The notes under the pieces: model-generated
Seen by the model: the letters and a program-made list of their open reading frames with translations, nothing else
Databases searched by the model: none
Told to the model about the DNA's origin: nothing
Translations under genes and position numbers: made by a program
Origin: Rhodanobacter soli
GTDB lineage: Bacteria; Pseudomonadota; Gammaproteobacteria; Xanthomonadales; Rhodanobacteraceae
Assembly: GCF_040548735.1 (NCBI RefSeq)
Contig: NZ_JBEPSD010000001.1
Coordinates: forward strand, 682,001 to 746,000
Direction: 5' to 3'
Length of the DNA: 64,000 nucleotides
Part shown: positions 7,692-18,197 of the stretch, piece after piece
How the letters are laid out: every line of letters begins with the position of its first letter
How positions within the stretch are numbered: position 1 is the first letter of the stretch

Positions 7692-9529
7692 GCCTGCGCC
7701 GCGTGCTGCTGTCCCTCCTGTTTGGTATTGCCGCCACGTCCGCACATGCGGCTGGCCCAGATGCGACCGACTGGACCACCCCGGCCGAAGCCGCCCAGTT
7801 CCGCACCACGCCCAGCTACGCCGACACGCTCGGTTATCTGCGGCGGCTGCAGCGGGCCGCGCCGGGCGTAATCCATCTGGAAACTTTCGGCAGCACACCC
7901 GAAGGCCGGCCGATGACGGTGGTGATCGCCAGTGGCGACGGCACGTTCGATCCGGCCGCCGCGCGCGCCGCGCACAAACCCGTCGTGCTGCTGCAGGCCG
8001 GCATCCACCCCGGCGAGATCGAGGGCAAGGACGCCGGGTTGATGTTGCTGCGCGATATCGCGGTCACCGGCAAGTACCCGCACCTGCTCGACCATGCGGT
8101 GCTGGTCTACATCCCGGTGTTCAGCGTGGACGGCCACGAGAATGCTTCGCCGTACCACCGCATCAACCAGAACGGCCCGGACAGCATGGGCTTCCGCGGC
8201 CAGTCGCAATACCTCAACCTCAACCGCGACTATGTGAAAGCCGATGCGCCGGAAATGCGCGCATGGCTGAAGCTGTGGCAGCGCTGGCTGCCGGACTTCC
8301 TGATCGACGTACACACCACCGACGGCGCCGACTACCAGTACGACCTCACCTGGTACACCGAAGACCCGCACAAGCTCGATCCCGCGGTGAGCGCATGGCA
8401 GCACGACGCGATCGTCAACCACGCCATACCCGCATATGAAAAGCGCGGACACCTCGCCTCGATCTACCTGGAGTTCAAGGACGGCCGCGACCCGCGCTTG
8501 GGGCTAGTGAACTTCGGCTCCGGCCCGCGCTTCTCCACCGGCTACGCCGCGCTGCAGAACCGACCCGCGCTGCTGATCGAGACGCACATGCTGAAGCCGT
8601 ACGCGAACCGCGTGCGGGCCGTCTACGACTTGGTCGAGCTGATGCTGGAACAGATCGGTGCGCACCCGGCCGCCCTGCTCGCCGCCACCGCGAAGGCGGA
8701 TGCCGACACCGTTGCCCGCGCCCGTGATGCGAACGCGCGCGTGGCGCTGACCTTCAAGCCCGATCCGCAACCGACGATCTTCGAACTCAAGGGCTACGCG
8801 TTCACGCTGAGCCACAGCGACATTTCCAACAGCGAGTGGATCCGCTACGACCCCGGCCAGCCGAAGAACTACACGATCGACAACTGGAACGGCCTGCTGC
8901 CGGACCTGTCGATCGCCCCACCGGCCGCGTACGTGGTGCCGGCGCCATGGACCGCGATCATCGACAGGCTCGACGCCCACGGTATCCGCTACCGGCGCAC
9001 CGAACGAGCGCAGACGCTCCGTGCCGAGGGCTACCAGCTCGACGACCCGGCCTGGGCCAGCCGGCCGTTCGAAGGCCACCTGATGCTGCGCGACTTCACC
9101 CTGCACGCCGTGCCGCGCGAGGTGACCCTGCCAGCCGGCTCGGCGATCGTGCCGCTGGACCAGCGCGCCGCCAACGTGGCGATCGAGCTGCTCGAACCGC
9201 AGGCGCCGGACTCGCTGCTGCGCTGGGGCTACCTCGATGCGGTGTTCGAGGCCAAGGAATACGGCGAACCGCGCGTGGTGGAACGGCTGGCGCGCGAGAT
9301 GCTGGCCAAGGACCCGGCGCTGAAGGCCGCGTTCGCGCAGAAGCTGCATGACGATCCCGCGTTCGCCGCCGACTCCCGCGCCCGGCTGATGTTCTTCTTC
9401 GAACGCTCGCCCTGGTACGCCGCCCAGCACGTCGGCGCCTACCCCGTGCTGCGCCTGGACGCCGCACAGCTGCAGCATGTGTCGGCGCCTGTCCAGTCCA
9501 CCGGCGGCCACGGCACCCCTGACCTTTGA
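7688..9529 (+). CDS. Secreted M14-family zinc carboxypeptidase-like protein
   Basis: The start is the ATG at 7688 overlapping the DUF502 stop; the open frame extends much further 5' only as a shadow. The 613-residue product begins with a signal peptide (RRVLLSLLFGIAATSAHAA). The M14 fold follows, with zinc ligands in GIHPGEIEG and DVHTTDG and the catalytic-type glutamate in LLIETHMLKPY. About 300 residues follow the catalytic domain and probably form an accessory domain. It is predicted periplasmic or exported, trimming C-terminal residues of peptides. The last codons (GTPDL, stop) lie inside a TGACCTTTGACACTG motif that recurs near 45856, so the natural C-terminus may have been altered by an element end. 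Confidence 0.88.
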   Translation: MSLRRVLLSLLFGIAATSAHAAGPDATDWTTPAEAAQFRTTPSYADTLGYLRRLQRAAPGVIHLETFGSTPEGRPMTVVIASGDGTFDPAAARAAHKPVVLLQAGIHPGEIEGKDAGLMLLRDIAVTGKYPHLLDHAVLVYIPVFSVDGHENASPYHRINQNGPDSMGFRGQSQYLNLNRDYVKADAPEMRAWLKLWQRWLPDFLIDVHTTDGADYQYDLTWYTEDPHKLDPAVSAWQHDAIVNHAIPAYEKRGHLASIYLEFKDGRDPRLGLVNFGSGPRFSTGYAALQNRPALLIETHMLKPYANRVRAVYDLVELMLEQIGAHPAALLAATAKADADTVARARDANARVALTFKPDPQPTIFELKGYAFTLSHSDISNSEWIRYDPGQPKNYTIDNWNGLLPDLSIAPPAAYVVPAPWTAIIDRLDAHGIRYRRTERAQTLRAEGYQLDDPAWASRPFEGHLMLRDFTLHAVPREVTLPAGSAIVPLDQRAANVAIELLEPQAPDSLLRWGYLDAVFEAKEYGEPRVVERLAREMLAKDPALKAAFAQKLHDDPAFAADSRARLMFFFERSPWYAAQHVGAYPVLRLDAAQLQHVSAPVQSTGGHGTPDL

Positions 9530-9537
9530 CACTGTGC
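9520..9537 (+). repeat. Copy 1 of an 18-base motif shared with 45856-45873
   Basis: TGACCTTTGACACTGTGC differs at two positions from the motif at 45856-45873. A related half-copy (TGACGTTTGACC) follows at 9544-9555. Repeated short motifs of this type resemble the terminal binding sites of some insertion sequences, but no transposase is adjacent. Low confidence as a mobile-element relic. Confidence 0.3.
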
Positions 9538-9641
9538 CACCCATGACGTTTGACCTAGCGTGAACGGCCATGCCCGCGTTCCGGGGGGGGACCCGACGGC
9601 GCGGCCAGACGACACCACCCATCATCCACAGAGGGAAATCC

Positions 9642-11774
9642 ATGACCAAGCAGTATCTGAAGCCCCTGGCGCTGGCACTGGCCGTAAGCGCCGCCCTGAC
9701 GCTGGGCGCCTGCGGCAAGCAGGAACCGGCCGCCAACGCGCCGGCCGGCACCGCCAGCACCGCCCCGGCCGCCAGCAGCACCACCGCTGCCGCCGATCTG
9801 GGCAAGAGCATTTTCGACGTCAGCGAACTCGGTGACAGCGCGCTGGCCTGCCAGGACTTCAACGGCTTCGTCAACGCCAAGTGGGTGGCCGCCAACCCGA
9901 TCCCGGCCGATCGCACCCGCTGGGGCGCGTTCGACCAGCTGGCCGAGGCCAGCCTGAACACCCAGCACGACATCGTCGACAAGGCCGCCAAGGGCGCCGC
10001 CACGGCCAAGGCCGGTTCGATCGAGCAGAAGATCGGCTTGCTGTTCCAGTCCGGCATGGACGAAGCGGCGATCGAGAAGGCCGGATTCGATCCGATCAAG
10101 CCGAAGCTCGACGCCATCGCCGGCCTGAAGAACGGCGGCGACGTGGCCGACTACATCACCAAGAGCTACGTCGGCGGCGACGGCCAGGTGTTCGCGTTCG
10201 GCTCCGGCGCCGACTTCCAGCACGCCGACATGCAGATCGCGTACGCCAACGAAGCCGGCCTGGGCTTGCCGACCAAGGATTACTACAGCGACGCCAAGTA
10301 CAAGGACATCCGCGACGCCTACGTCGACTACATCGCCAAGGCGCTTGAGCTGACCGGCGTGGCCGAGGCCGACGCCAAGAAGCAGGCTGCCGACGTGCTG
10401 GCCTTCGAAACCCAGCTGGCCGCCGCGTCGCTGAGCCGCGTCGACGAACGCGACCCGAAGAACCAGTACCACTTCGTCAGCGTCAAGGACGCCGATCGGG
10501 CCACCCCGCACTTCAGCTGGGAGAAATTCTTCGTCGCCCAGGGCGTGACCGTGGACAAGGGCTTCTCGCTGTCGCAACCGAAGTTCTTCGCCGAGTTCGA
10601 CAAGCTGCTCGCCAAGGCACCGATCGCCCAGTGGCAGGCGTACCTGCGCTTCCACACCATCGACGACGCCTCCAACTACCTGGGCAAGAACTTCCAGGAC
10701 AACAAGTTCGCGTTCTACGGCAAGACCCTGTCCGGCCAGCCGGAACAGAAGGCCCGCTGGAAGCGCGTGCTGGGTGCCGTCAACGGCTCGATGGGCGAGG
10801 CGCTGGGCCAGCTGTACGTGGCCGAGATGTTCAAGCCCGAAGCGAAGGCGCGCGCGCAGGAACTGGTCGACAACGTGCGCAACGCACTGAAGGCGCGCAT
10901 CCAGAACCTCGACTGGATGAGCGACGAGACGAAGACCAAGGCGATCGCCAAATGGGATACGTTCCTGCCGAAGATCGGCTATCCGGACAAGTGGCGCGAC
11001 TGGTCGGGCCTGAACGTCACCGGTGACAACTACTACGGCAACGTGATGGCCGCGGCGAAGTTCAACTACGACTACGACATCGCCAAGATCGGCAAGCCGA
11101 CCGACCGCAAGGAATGGGGCATGACCCCGCAGACGGTCAATGCGTACTACAACCCGACCGACAACACGATCAACTTCCCGGCCGCGATCCTGCAGCCGCC
11201 GTTCTTCGATGCCAAGGCCGACGACGGGATCAACTACGGCGGCATCGGCGCGGTGATCGGCCACGAGGCCAGCCACGGTTTCGACGACGAAGGCAGCCAG
11301 TTCGACGGCGCCGGCAACAACGTCAACTGGTGGAGCAAGGCCGACCGCGAGAAGTTCGACGCGCGCACCGACAAGCTGGTCGCCCAGTTCGACGCCTACA
11401 CGCCGATCAAGGACAAGCCGGATGCGCACGTCAACGGCAAGCTGACCCTGGGCGAGAACATCGGCGACCTGGGTGGCCTGAACGCGGCCTACGACGCACT
11501 GCAGGTCGCGCTGAAGAAGAATCCCGAGGAAGCCGGCAAGCAGATCGATGGCTACACCCAGGACCAGCGCTTCTTCCTGAACTGGGCCCGCGTGTGGCGT
11601 GGTTCCATCCGCGAGAAGCAGGCCGTGCTGCAACTCAACACCGACCCGCACGCCCCGGCTTCGCTGCGCGCGATCGGCGCCCCGTCGAACATGCCGGCCT
11701 TCGCCAGCGCGTTCCAGTGCAAGCCGGGCGACGCGATGGTGCGTGCGGACGACAAGCAGGTGAAGATCTGGTAA
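9642..11774 (+). CDS. M13-family (neprilysin/PepO-like) metallopeptidase lipoprotein
   Basis: I chose the ATG at 9642, with GAGGGA nine bases upstream, over an in-frame ATG at 9570. The 710-residue protein begins with a lipoprotein signal ending LTLGAC, so it should be acylated and membrane-anchored in the periplasm. An Ala/Thr-rich linker is followed by the M13 N-domain (CQDFNGFVNAKWV) and the catalytic domain with HEASH inside GAVIGHEASHGFDDEG and the third zinc ligand region GENIGDLGG. The C-terminus (KPGDAMV..VKIW) is the usual M13 end, so the enzyme looks complete. It hydrolyses oligopeptides. A good terminator follows at 11819. Confidence 0.95.
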   Translation: MTKQYLKPLALALAVSAALTLGACGKQEPAANAPAGTASTAPAASSTTAAADLGKSIFDVSELGDSALACQDFNGFVNAKWVAANPIPADRTRWGAFDQLAEASLNTQHDIVDKAAKGAATAKAGSIEQKIGLLFQSGMDEAAIEKAGFDPIKPKLDAIAGLKNGGDVADYITKSYVGGDGQVFAFGSGADFQHADMQIAYANEAGLGLPTKDYYSDAKYKDIRDAYVDYIAKALELTGVAEADAKKQAADVLAFETQLAAASLSRVDERDPKNQYHFVSVKDADRATPHFSWEKFFVAQGVTVDKGFSLSQPKFFAEFDKLLAKAPIAQWQAYLRFHTIDDASNYLGKNFQDNKFAFYGKTLSGQPEQKARWKRVLGAVNGSMGEALGQLYVAEMFKPEAKARAQELVDNVRNALKARIQNLDWMSDETKTKAIAKWDTFLPKIGYPDKWRDWSGLNVTGDNYYGNVMAAAKFNYDYDIAKIGKPTDRKEWGMTPQTVNAYYNPTDNTINFPAAILQPPFFDAKADDGINYGGIGAVIGHEASHGFDDEGSQFDGAGNNVNWWSKADREKFDARTDKLVAQFDAYTPIKDKPDAHVNGKLTLGENIGDLGGLNAAYDALQVALKKNPEEAGKQIDGYTQDQRFFLNWARVWRGSIREKQAVLQLNTDPHAPASLRAIGAPSNMPAFASAFQCKPGDAMVRADDKQVKIW

Positions 11775-11818
11775 GTCGGCACCACCCGACGCCGCAGTTC
11801 ATCGCGGCGTGAACTCAA

Positions 11819-11847
11819 GGCCCCGCATGCGAATGCGGGGCCTTTTT
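11819..11847 (+). terminator. Intrinsic terminator after the M13 peptidase gene
   Basis: A perfect 10-bp stem (GGCCCCGCAT / ATGCGGGGCC, loop GCGA) is followed directly by TTTTT. A second hairpin (ACGCCGC/GCGGCGT) lies just upstream at about 11790-11810. Confidence 0.9.
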
Positions 11848-12136
11848 CGTGGAACGGCCTTCGATGTTTCGCCGCCACGGAAGCGCGAATCTGTATTCAT
11901 GTATTGCAAATCATTCTCATTAAAAATATCGTATGCAACTGCGCCGGCCGGTGGTGCGCTTCGTAACCACGCATCGGCCGGGCTTCGGGGGCACGCCGGT
12001 CCGCGCGACGCACGCAGCCAGCCAGCCGCGTCCCCGGTCCATCCGAAACCTGCCTCCAGCCATTGCGAAACACCTGCATTCGCCAGACCCGCCAGGCCCT
12101 GTCGACACGCACGCAACATCCATCAACGGAATCCCC
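11848..12136 (+). other. Leader and promoter region of the TonB receptor operon
   Basis: This gene-free stretch holds the Fur box at 11903-11921 and an AT-rich patch (TTAAAAATATCGTATGC) immediately after it that would suit a -10 region. The remaining roughly 200 bases to the ATG at 12137 are GC-rich and open in the receptor's frame, but carry no signal-peptide-like sequence. They are most simply a long untranslated leader. Confidence 0.5.
11903..11921. promoter_or_regulatory. Fur box
   Basis: ATTGCAAATCATTCTCATT reads on the other strand as AATGAGAATGATTTGCAAT, a close match to the 19-base Fur operator with its NATNAT hexamers. It sits in the only AT-rich patch upstream of the TonB receptor, so iron-replete Fur should repress the receptor and the hydroxylase behind it. 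Confidence 0.8.
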
Positions 12137-14470
12137 ATGTCATCCATCAAATCGCGCAAACACGCCGTCGGCTCCCGCAGGCAACCATCGACGGCGGGCA
12201 TGCTGACAGCCGCGACGCTGGTCACCGGCCTGGCACTGGTCCACCCCGCGATAGCCGCCGACGTATCACCCTCTCCCGACGCCCAGATCGCCACCGCCAA
12301 GAACCTGCCGGGCGTGAAGGTGGAAGCCGTCACCGGCAACGACTACCGCGTCGACAAGCTGTCCTCGCCGAAATACACCCAGCCGCTGCTGGACACCACG
12401 CAGACCATCAGCGTGATCACCAAGGAGCTGATCCAGCAGCAGGGCGCCACCACGCTGACCGAGGCGCTGCGCAACAGCCCGGGCGTGGGCACCTTCTATG
12501 TTGGCGAGAACGGCAGCACCAACACCGGCGACAGCATCTACATGCGCGGTTTCGACACGTCCGGCAGCATCTTCGTCGACGGCGTGCGCGACCTCGGCTC
12601 GATCTCGCGCGACGTGTTCAACGTGGAGCAGGTGGAAGTGGCCAAGGGTCCGGCCGGCACCGACTACGGCCGCACCGCGCCCACCGGCTCGGTGAACCTA
12701 GTCAGCAAGCAGCCGCAGCTGGGCAACGGCATCTCCGGTTCGATCGGTTACGGCAGCGGCCAGCACCGGCGCGCCACTGCCGACTGGAACCGGACGCTGG
12801 GCGAGCACGCCGCCTTCCGCCTCAACGTGATGGGCCAGGACAGCGGCGTGCCGGGACGCGACAAGGTCGAGAACGACCGCTGGGGTATCGCCCCCTCGCT
12901 GGCGTTCGGCCTGAAGACGCCGACCCGCGTCTATCTCGACTTCCTGCATGTGCGGCAGAACAACCTGCCCGACGGCGGCGTGCCCACCATCGGCCTGCCC
13001 GGCTACACCAGCCCCGATCCGGCGCGTCCGTTCCTCACCGACGCCGCCATGGTCGACCCGCAGAATTTCTACGGCACCAGGGCCGACCACGACGACGTGG
13101 AGGCGGACATGTTCACCGCCATCGTCGAACACGACGTCTCGCCCGACGTGGTCCTGCACAACACCACGCGCTGGGGCCGCACGCACCAGGACTACCTGCT
13201 GACCTCGTTCCGTGGCGATACCGCCAACCTGCTCACCCCGGACGCCGCCGATCCTTCGACCTGGACCATCGCGCGCAGCCTGCCGACCTTCAAGGACCAG
13301 ACCAATCGCATCCTCACCAACCAGACCAACGTCACCGCGAATTTCGACACCGGCGGCATCACGCACAACCTCAGCGCCGGCATCGAGCTGACCCGGGAAA
13401 AGTCCGGCACGGTCGGCTTGGCCGCGCTCAACGGCAGCGCGTGGCCGGCGGCGAACCTGTACCACCCGAACGCCGACGTCAGCGGCCTGGTCTACGGCCG
13501 CACCGGGGCGCATAGCGAGGGCCAGACCGATACCGAGGCCGCCTACCTGTTCGATACGCTGAAGTTCAACGAGCAATGGCAGGTCAACGCCGGCATGCGG
13601 CTGGACCACTACACCACCGACTTCAGCAGCATGGTGGTCTGCGGCGCCCGCAACGGCCCGGCCTGTGGCGTCCTGCCGGCCGGCAGCGTGCTGCCCGGCG
13701 TGGACAGCAGCAAATCCGGCAACCTGCCCAACTACAAACTCGGCGTGCTGTACAAGCCTGTCGCCAACGGCAGCGTCTACGCGAACTTCGCCGTGTCGCA
13801 GGAACCTCCGGGCGGCAACACGCTCACTCTCAGCAGCGCCGCCAACAGCGCCGACAACCCGAACCTCGACCCGCAGAAGGCGCGCACGATCGAGCTGGGC
13901 ACGAAGTGGGACCTGCTCGGCGAGAAGTTGCTGCTGACCGGCGCGCTGTACCGCACCACCGTCAGCAACGACCTCGTGCAGGACCCGGTCGACCTGCAGT
14001 ACTACCAGATCGGCAGGAAGCGCGTGCAGGGCATCGAACTGAGCGCGGTCGGCAAGCTCAGCGACAACTGGGCGGCCAGCGCCGGCTACACCATCATGGA
14101 CGCCAAGGTGCTCACCGGCAAAGCCGTGGCCAACGATGGCTCCAGTGACCTGGCCTACACGCCGAAGAGCGCGTTCACCGCGTGGACCACCTATCACCTG
14201 CCGTTCAACCTCACCATCGGCGGTGGCGCCCGCTACGCCGGCGAGATGAAGCGCGGTACCGACGGGGCGGTCGGCACGCCGGCCTACACCGAGGCGTACT
14301 GGGTGTTCGACGCCATGGCCAGCTACCCGGTCAACAAGCACGTCGACCTGCAGTTGAACCTGTACAACCTGTTCGACAAGGACTACGTCGCGGCGATCAA
14401 CAAGAGCGGCTACCGTTACACCCCCGGCACGCCGCACGCGGCCATGCTCACCGCCAACCTGCGCTTCTGA
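12137..14470 (+). CDS. TonB-dependent catecholate-siderophore receptor (Fiu-like)
   Basis: The ATG at 12137 has GGA eight bases upstream and begins a signal peptide (basic [10 protein letters not shown], then [18 protein letters not shown]). The 777-residue protein has a plug domain (about residues 60-175: [38 protein letters not shown]) and a 22-strand-type barrel ending in the aromatic NLRF. Length and plug motifs fit the Fiu/CatDE-type ferric-siderophore receptors of the outer membrane, energised by TonB. The next gene is a PiuC/YbiX hydroxylase, the usual partner of Fiu/PiuA receptors, and a Fur box lies upstream. The exact siderophore is unknown. Confidence 0.93.
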   Translation: MSSIKSRKHAVGSRRQPSTAGMLTAATLVTGLALVHPAIAADVSPSPDAQIATAKNLPGVKVEAVTGNDYRVDKLSSPKYTQPLLDTTQTISVITKELIQQQGATTLTEALRNSPGVGTFYVGENGSTNTGDSIYMRGFDTSGSIFVDGVRDLGSISRDVFNVEQVEVAKGPAGTDYGRTAPTGSVNLVSKQPQLGNGISGSIGYGSGQHRRATADWNRTLGEHAAFRLNVMGQDSGVPGRDKVENDRWGIAPSLAFGLKTPTRVYLDFLHVRQNNLPDGGVPTIGLPGYTSPDPARPFLTDAAMVDPQNFYGTRADHDDVEADMFTAIVEHDVSPDVVLHNTTRWGRTHQDYLLTSFRGDTANLLTPDAADPSTWTIARSLPTFKDQTNRILTNQTNVTANFDTGGITHNLSAGIELTREKSGTVGLAALNGSAWPAANLYHPNADVSGLVYGRTGAHSEGQTDTEAAYLFDTLKFNEQWQVNAGMRLDHYTTDFSSMVVCGARNGPACGVLPAGSVLPGVDSSKSGNLPNYKLGVLYKPVANGSVYANFAVSQEPPGGNTLTLSSAANSADNPNLDPQKARTIELGTKWDLLGEKLLLTGALYRTTVSNDLVQDPVDLQYYQIGRKRVQGIELSAVGKLSDNWAASAGYTIMDAKVLTGKAVANDGSSDLAYTPKSAFTAWTTYHLPFNLTIGGGARYAGEMKRGTDGAVGTPAYTEAYWVFDAMASYPVNKHVDLQLNLYNLFDKDYVAAINKSGYRYTPGTPHAAMLTANLRF

Positions 14471-14529
14471 TCCGAGAGACTGCACCGCCCTGCTCCTCTT
14501 TCGGCGCAGGGCCCCCTCAGGAACCCGCC

Positions 14530-15207
14530 ATGCTGCTGCACATACCCGACGTCCTCAGCCGCGAACAGGTCATGCAGATGCGCGCCATGCTCGACGCGGC
14601 CGACTGGACCGACGGCCGCGAGACGGTCGGCGCGCAAGGCGCGCAGGTGAAACGCAACCAGCAGTTGCCGGATGCCTCGCCGCTGCGCCAGCAACTGGGC
14701 CAGCTCGTGCTGGCCGCGCTGGCAAGGAACCCGCTCTACCATGCGGCAGCGTTGCCGCTGCGCACCCTGTCGCCGCGTTTCAACCGCTATCAGGGCGGAG
14801 GCCAGTACGGTTTCCACGTCGACGGCGCCGTGATGGCGCTGTCGAGCGATGCGCAGTTGCGCAGCGACGTTTCCTGCACGCTGTTCCTCAGCGAGCCGGA
14901 CGAATACGACGGCGGCGAGCTGATCGTCAACGACACCTACGGCGAACACGAAGTGAAACTGCCGGCCGGCGACCTGATCGTCTATCCGTCGAGCAGCCTG
15001 CACCGCGTCACGCCAGTGACCCGCGGTGCGCGCGTGGCCGCGTTCTTCTGGGTGCAAAGCCTGATTCGCGACGACAGCCGGCGGCGCCTGCTGTTCGAGC
15101 TGGACGCCTCGATCCAGCGCCTGACCCAGGGCGGCGCCGATGCCGCCTCGCTGCTGCAGCTGAGCGGCGTCTACCACAACTTGCTGCGCCAGTGGGCCGA
15201 AACCTGA
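14530..15207 (+). CDS. PKHD-type Fe(II)/2-oxoglutarate hydroxylase (PiuC/YbiX family)
   Basis: This 225-residue cytoplasmic enzyme starts at 14530 ([14 protein letters not shown]). The iron triad is visible: His96 and Asp98 in [10 protein letters not shown] and His158 in [12 protein letters not shown], where the following arginine region binds 2-oxoglutarate. The N-terminal [20 protein letters not shown] segment is typical of YbiX/PiuC. Genes of this family follow Fiu/PiuA-type receptors in many gammaproteobacteria and belong to the iron-starvation regulon; the hydroxylated substrate is not established. Separation from the receptor is 59 bases, consistent with one Fur-controlled operon. Confidence 0.93.
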   Translation: MLLHIPDVLSREQVMQMRAMLDAADWTDGRETVGAQGAQVKRNQQLPDASPLRQQLGQLVLAALARNPLYHAAALPLRTLSPRFNRYQGGGQYGFHVDGAVMALSSDAQLRSDVSCTLFLSEPDEYDGGELIVNDTYGEHEVKLPAGDLIVYPSSSLHRVTPVTRGARVAAFFWVQSLIRDDSRRRLLFELDASIQRLTQGGADAASLLQLSGVYHNLLRQWAET

Positions 15208-15273
15208 GCGCACGACGCGGCCGCCGAATGGCCGTCGCAGCCCGCCATGGTTCCCAGCGCGCGCCGCGGGGCG

Positions 15274-15279
15274 GATAAT
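15274..15279 (+). promoter_or_regulatory. Possible rapA -10 element
   Basis: GATAAT lies 31 bases before the rapA ATG, with TTCCCA 17 bases upstream as a weak -35. It is the only AT-rich hexamer in this GC-rich gap. Confidence 0.35.
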
Positions 15280-15310
15280 CGTCGGCCCCCTGAAGCAACC
15301 CGGCTGAAAA

Positions 15311-18151
15311 ATGTTCGTTCCTGGTCAACGCTGGATCTCCTCCGCCGAACCCGAGCTTGGCCTCGGCACCGTCCTGCGCGTCGAAGGGCGCGGGGTACAG
15401 GTGCTGTTCGCCAAGGCCGGCGTGCTGCGCCCGTACGCGATCGACTCGGCGCCGCTGATCCGCGCCGAGTTCCGCGCCGGCCAGCGCGTCGCCGGCAAGG
15501 GCATCGCGTTCCTGGTCGAGCGCGTCGAGATCAAGGACGAGCTGCTGATCTATCGTGGCGAGGGCCGCGAGTTGCACGAAGGACAGCTCGACGACGAGCA
15601 GAGCGTGAGCCAGGCCGATGACCGCCTGGTCGGCGGCCGCACCGATGCTGTGGCGCAGTTCGAGCTGCGCCTGGAAGGCCTCAAGCGGCGTGCCGAGGCA
15701 CGCCGTTCGCCGATGTGGGGCCTCGGTGCGGCACGCATCGGACTGGTGCCGCACCAGCTGCGCGTGGCTGGCATCGCCTCCGCGCGGCGGCCGCCGCGAG
15801 TGCTGCTGGCCGACGAGGTAGGCCTGGGCAAGACCATCGAAGCGGGCATGGTCATCGCGCGCCAGCTCGCCACCGGACGCGCTTCGCGCGTGCTGCTGCT
15901 GTTGCCCGACACCCTGGTGTACCAGTGGTTCGTGGAAATGCTGCGCCGCTTCAACCTCAGCTTCGCGATCTACGACGAGGAGCGCTGCGAAGCGCTGGAG
16001 CAATCCGGCGACGCCGGCAATCCGTTCGAGGACGAGCAGTTGGTGATCGCCGACTTCGGCTTCCTGGAGAACTCGCCGAAGCACGCCCAGCAGTTGCTGG
16101 AAGCGCCGTGGGACCTGCTGGTGGTGGACGAGGCGCATCACCTGGCGTGGTCGCCGGAGACAGCCAGTCCGCGCTACACGATGGTGGAGAAGCTGGCTGC
16201 GGCGATCCCCGGCGTGATCCTGCTCACCGCCACCCCGGAGCAGCTTGGCCGCAGCGGCCACTTCGCCCGCCTGCGCCTGCTCGATCCGCAGCGCTACCAC
16301 GATCTGGACGGCTATCTGGCCGAAGCGGACACCTACCTGGCGCTGTCGAAGATCGCCGACCGCCTGCTCGACGGCAAGCCGCTCGACGACGCCCAGCGCG
16401 CCGCCCTGGCCGAGGCGTTCCACGGCGACGCCGTGCTCAGCGCGCGGCTGGCCGACCCGACCAAGGCGGAGAACGCGCGCGAACTGCTGGCTGCACTGAT
16501 CGACCGCCACGGCACCGGCCGCGCGATGTTCCGCAACAACCGCGCCGGTGTGGGCGGCTTTCCGAAACGCCTGCCCGAGTGGCATCTGCTGGACGCCGAC
16601 CGGCTCGACGAAAGCACGCGCCAGGCGCTCCTGGCCGAATTCCACGCCGACATCCAGCAGCCGTCGCCGCTGATCGAGGTCGACTACGCCGCCGACCCGC
16701 GCATCGACACCCTGATCGCCCTGCTCGATCGGCACCCGCAGGACAAGTTCCTGCTGATCTGCCGCAGCCAGGCCAAGGTGCTGGCGCTGGAGGAAGCGCT
16801 GCGCACGAAGAGCGGCGTCGGCGTGGCGCGTTTCCACGAAGGCCTCAGCATCGTGCAGCGCGACCGCAACGCCGCGTACTTCGCCCAACCCGACGGCGCG
16901 CGCCTGCTGCTGTGTTCGGAGATCGGCTCGGAAGGCCGCAACTTCCAGTTCGCGCACCGGCTGGTGCTGTGGGACCTGCCGCTGGATCCGGACCTGCTCG
17001 AACAGCGCATCGGCCGGCTCGACCGGATCGGCCAGAAGCATGACATCGACATCCATATCCTCGCCGTGGCCGACAGTGCCCAGCACGTGCTGGCGCGCTG
17101 GTACGACGAGGGCGTCGATGCCTTCCGCATGAGCCCGGCCGACGGTCGCGAACTGCTGCGCCGCTATGGCGAGGCGCTGACCCGGCTGGCCGACGAGCAT
17201 GCGCGCGGCGACGACAACCGCGACCAGGAACTGGACGCGCTGCTGGCCGAGACCCGCGCCAGCCACGAGCAGATGGCCCAGCTGATCCGCCGCGGCCGCG
17301 ATCATCTGCTGGAGCTGGCTGCCAGCCGCGACCTGCACGCCGACGAGCTGCAGCAGGCCTTTGCCCGCGAAGACCACGATCCCGGCCGCGACGCCTTCGT
17401 GCAACGCTTGCTGGAGGCCTTCGGCATCCACGCCGAGGAACTCGGCGGCCAGGTGCTGCTGCTCGACCCGCAATACCTGTCCACCGACGCTCTGCCCGGC
17501 TTCGCCGACGGTCCGCAGTCGGTGACGTTCGCGCGCGAGGTGGCGCTGTCGCGCGAGGAACTGCCGCTGCTGCGGCTCGACCACCCGCTGGTCGCCGGCG
17601 CCATGGACTTGGCGCTATCCGGCGAGCAGGGCAACGCCGCCTTCATGGTCGACGATGTGCTGTCGCCGCGTACTGCGCTGCTGCAGGCGGTGTTCGTGCT
17701 GGAATGCGTGGCCGACCGCCGGCTCGACGCCGAGCGCTTCCTGCCGATCCTGCCGATCGTGGTCACCGTCGACACCCGGCTCGCCGAACGTGCCGATTTC
17801 GCACCCAGCGAGATCGCGTTGCGCAAGGCCAGCGACCGCAACATCGAAGTGGCGCGCTACCGCAAATTCCTCGGCAAGCTGGTGCCGCCGATGCTGGAGC
17901 GCGCCGAGGCACTGGCCGGCACACGCGGGCAGGCGCGCATCGACGAGGCCGTGAACCTGGCCACGGAGACACTGGATGCGGAACTGTCGCGCCTGCGGGC
18001 GCTGCACGCGGTGAACCCGTCGGTCAGCGAGGCGGAAATCGCGGCCATCGTCGCCGAACGCTCCGAGTTGCTGGCCGCTCTGCCGCAATCGCGCCTGCGG
18101 CTGGATGCGGTGCGCTTCGTGGTCAGCGCGGACTTCCTCGCGCTGCGCTGA
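15311..18151 (+). CDS. rapA: RNA polymerase-associated SWI2/SNF2 ATPase RapA
   Basis: This 946-residue protein (E. coli RapA 968) has the full RapA layout. N-terminal Tudor-like domains start MFVPGQRWISSAEPELGLGT. The SNF2 ATPase has Walker A ADEVGLGKT (about residue 168) and the DEAH box VVDEAHH (about 271). The helicase C-lobe contains SEIGSEGRNFQFA and QRIGRLDRIGQ, and a long C-terminal region follows. RapA binds core RNA polymerase and frees it after termination or from stalled, salt-trapped complexes. It appears monocistronic; the convergent permease gene begins 46 bases after its stop. Confidence 0.97.
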   Translation: MFVPGQRWISSAEPELGLGTVLRVEGRGVQVLFAKAGVLRPYAIDSAPLIRAEFRAGQRVAGKGIAFLVERVEIKDELLIYRGEGRELHEGQLDDEQSVSQADDRLVGGRTDAVAQFELRLEGLKRRAEARRSPMWGLGAARIGLVPHQLRVAGIASARRPPRVLLADEVGLGKTIEAGMVIARQLATGRASRVLLLLPDTLVYQWFVEMLRRFNLSFAIYDEERCEALEQSGDAGNPFEDEQLVIADFGFLENSPKHAQQLLEAPWDLLVVDEAHHLAWSPETASPRYTMVEKLAAAIPGVILLTATPEQLGRSGHFARLRLLDPQRYHDLDGYLAEADTYLALSKIADRLLDGKPLDDAQRAALAEAFHGDAVLSARLADPTKAENARELLAALIDRHGTGRAMFRNNRAGVGGFPKRLPEWHLLDADRLDESTRQALLAEFHADIQQPSPLIEVDYAADPRIDTLIALLDRHPQDKFLLICRSQAKVLALEEALRTKSGVGVARFHEGLSIVQRDRNAAYFAQPDGARLLLCSEIGSEGRNFQFAHRLVLWDLPLDPDLLEQRIGRLDRIGQKHDIDIHILAVADSAQHVLARWYDEGVDAFRMSPADGRELLRRYGEALTRLADEHARGDDNRDQELDALLAETRASHEQMAQLIRRGRDHLLELAASRDLHADELQQAFAREDHDPGRDAFVQRLLEAFGIHAEELGGQVLLLDPQYLSTDALPGFADGPQSVTFAREVALSREELPLLRLDHPLVAGAMDLALSGEQGNAAFMVDDVLSPRTALLQAVFVLECVADRRLDAERFLPILPIVVTVDTRLAERADFAPSEIALRKASDRNIEVARYRKFLGKLVPPMLERAEALAGTRGQARIDEAVNLATETLDAELSRLRALHAVNPSVSEAEIAAIVAERSELLAALPQSRLRLDAVRFVVSADFLALR

Positions 18152-18197
18152 GGCCTACCCTCCCCGCGTGCGGGAAGAGTCCGCGGCGGAACCGCCC

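Noticed and set aside
9555..11651. Very long minus-strand open frame opposite the M13 peptidase gene (698 codons)
   Set aside because: It mirrors codon positions of the real gene, has Val/Gly/Arg-rich shadow composition, and no start signal or family motif. The same applies to long antisense frames at 8504-10117, 12698-14485, 15008-17584, 26253-28418 and 36730-38763.
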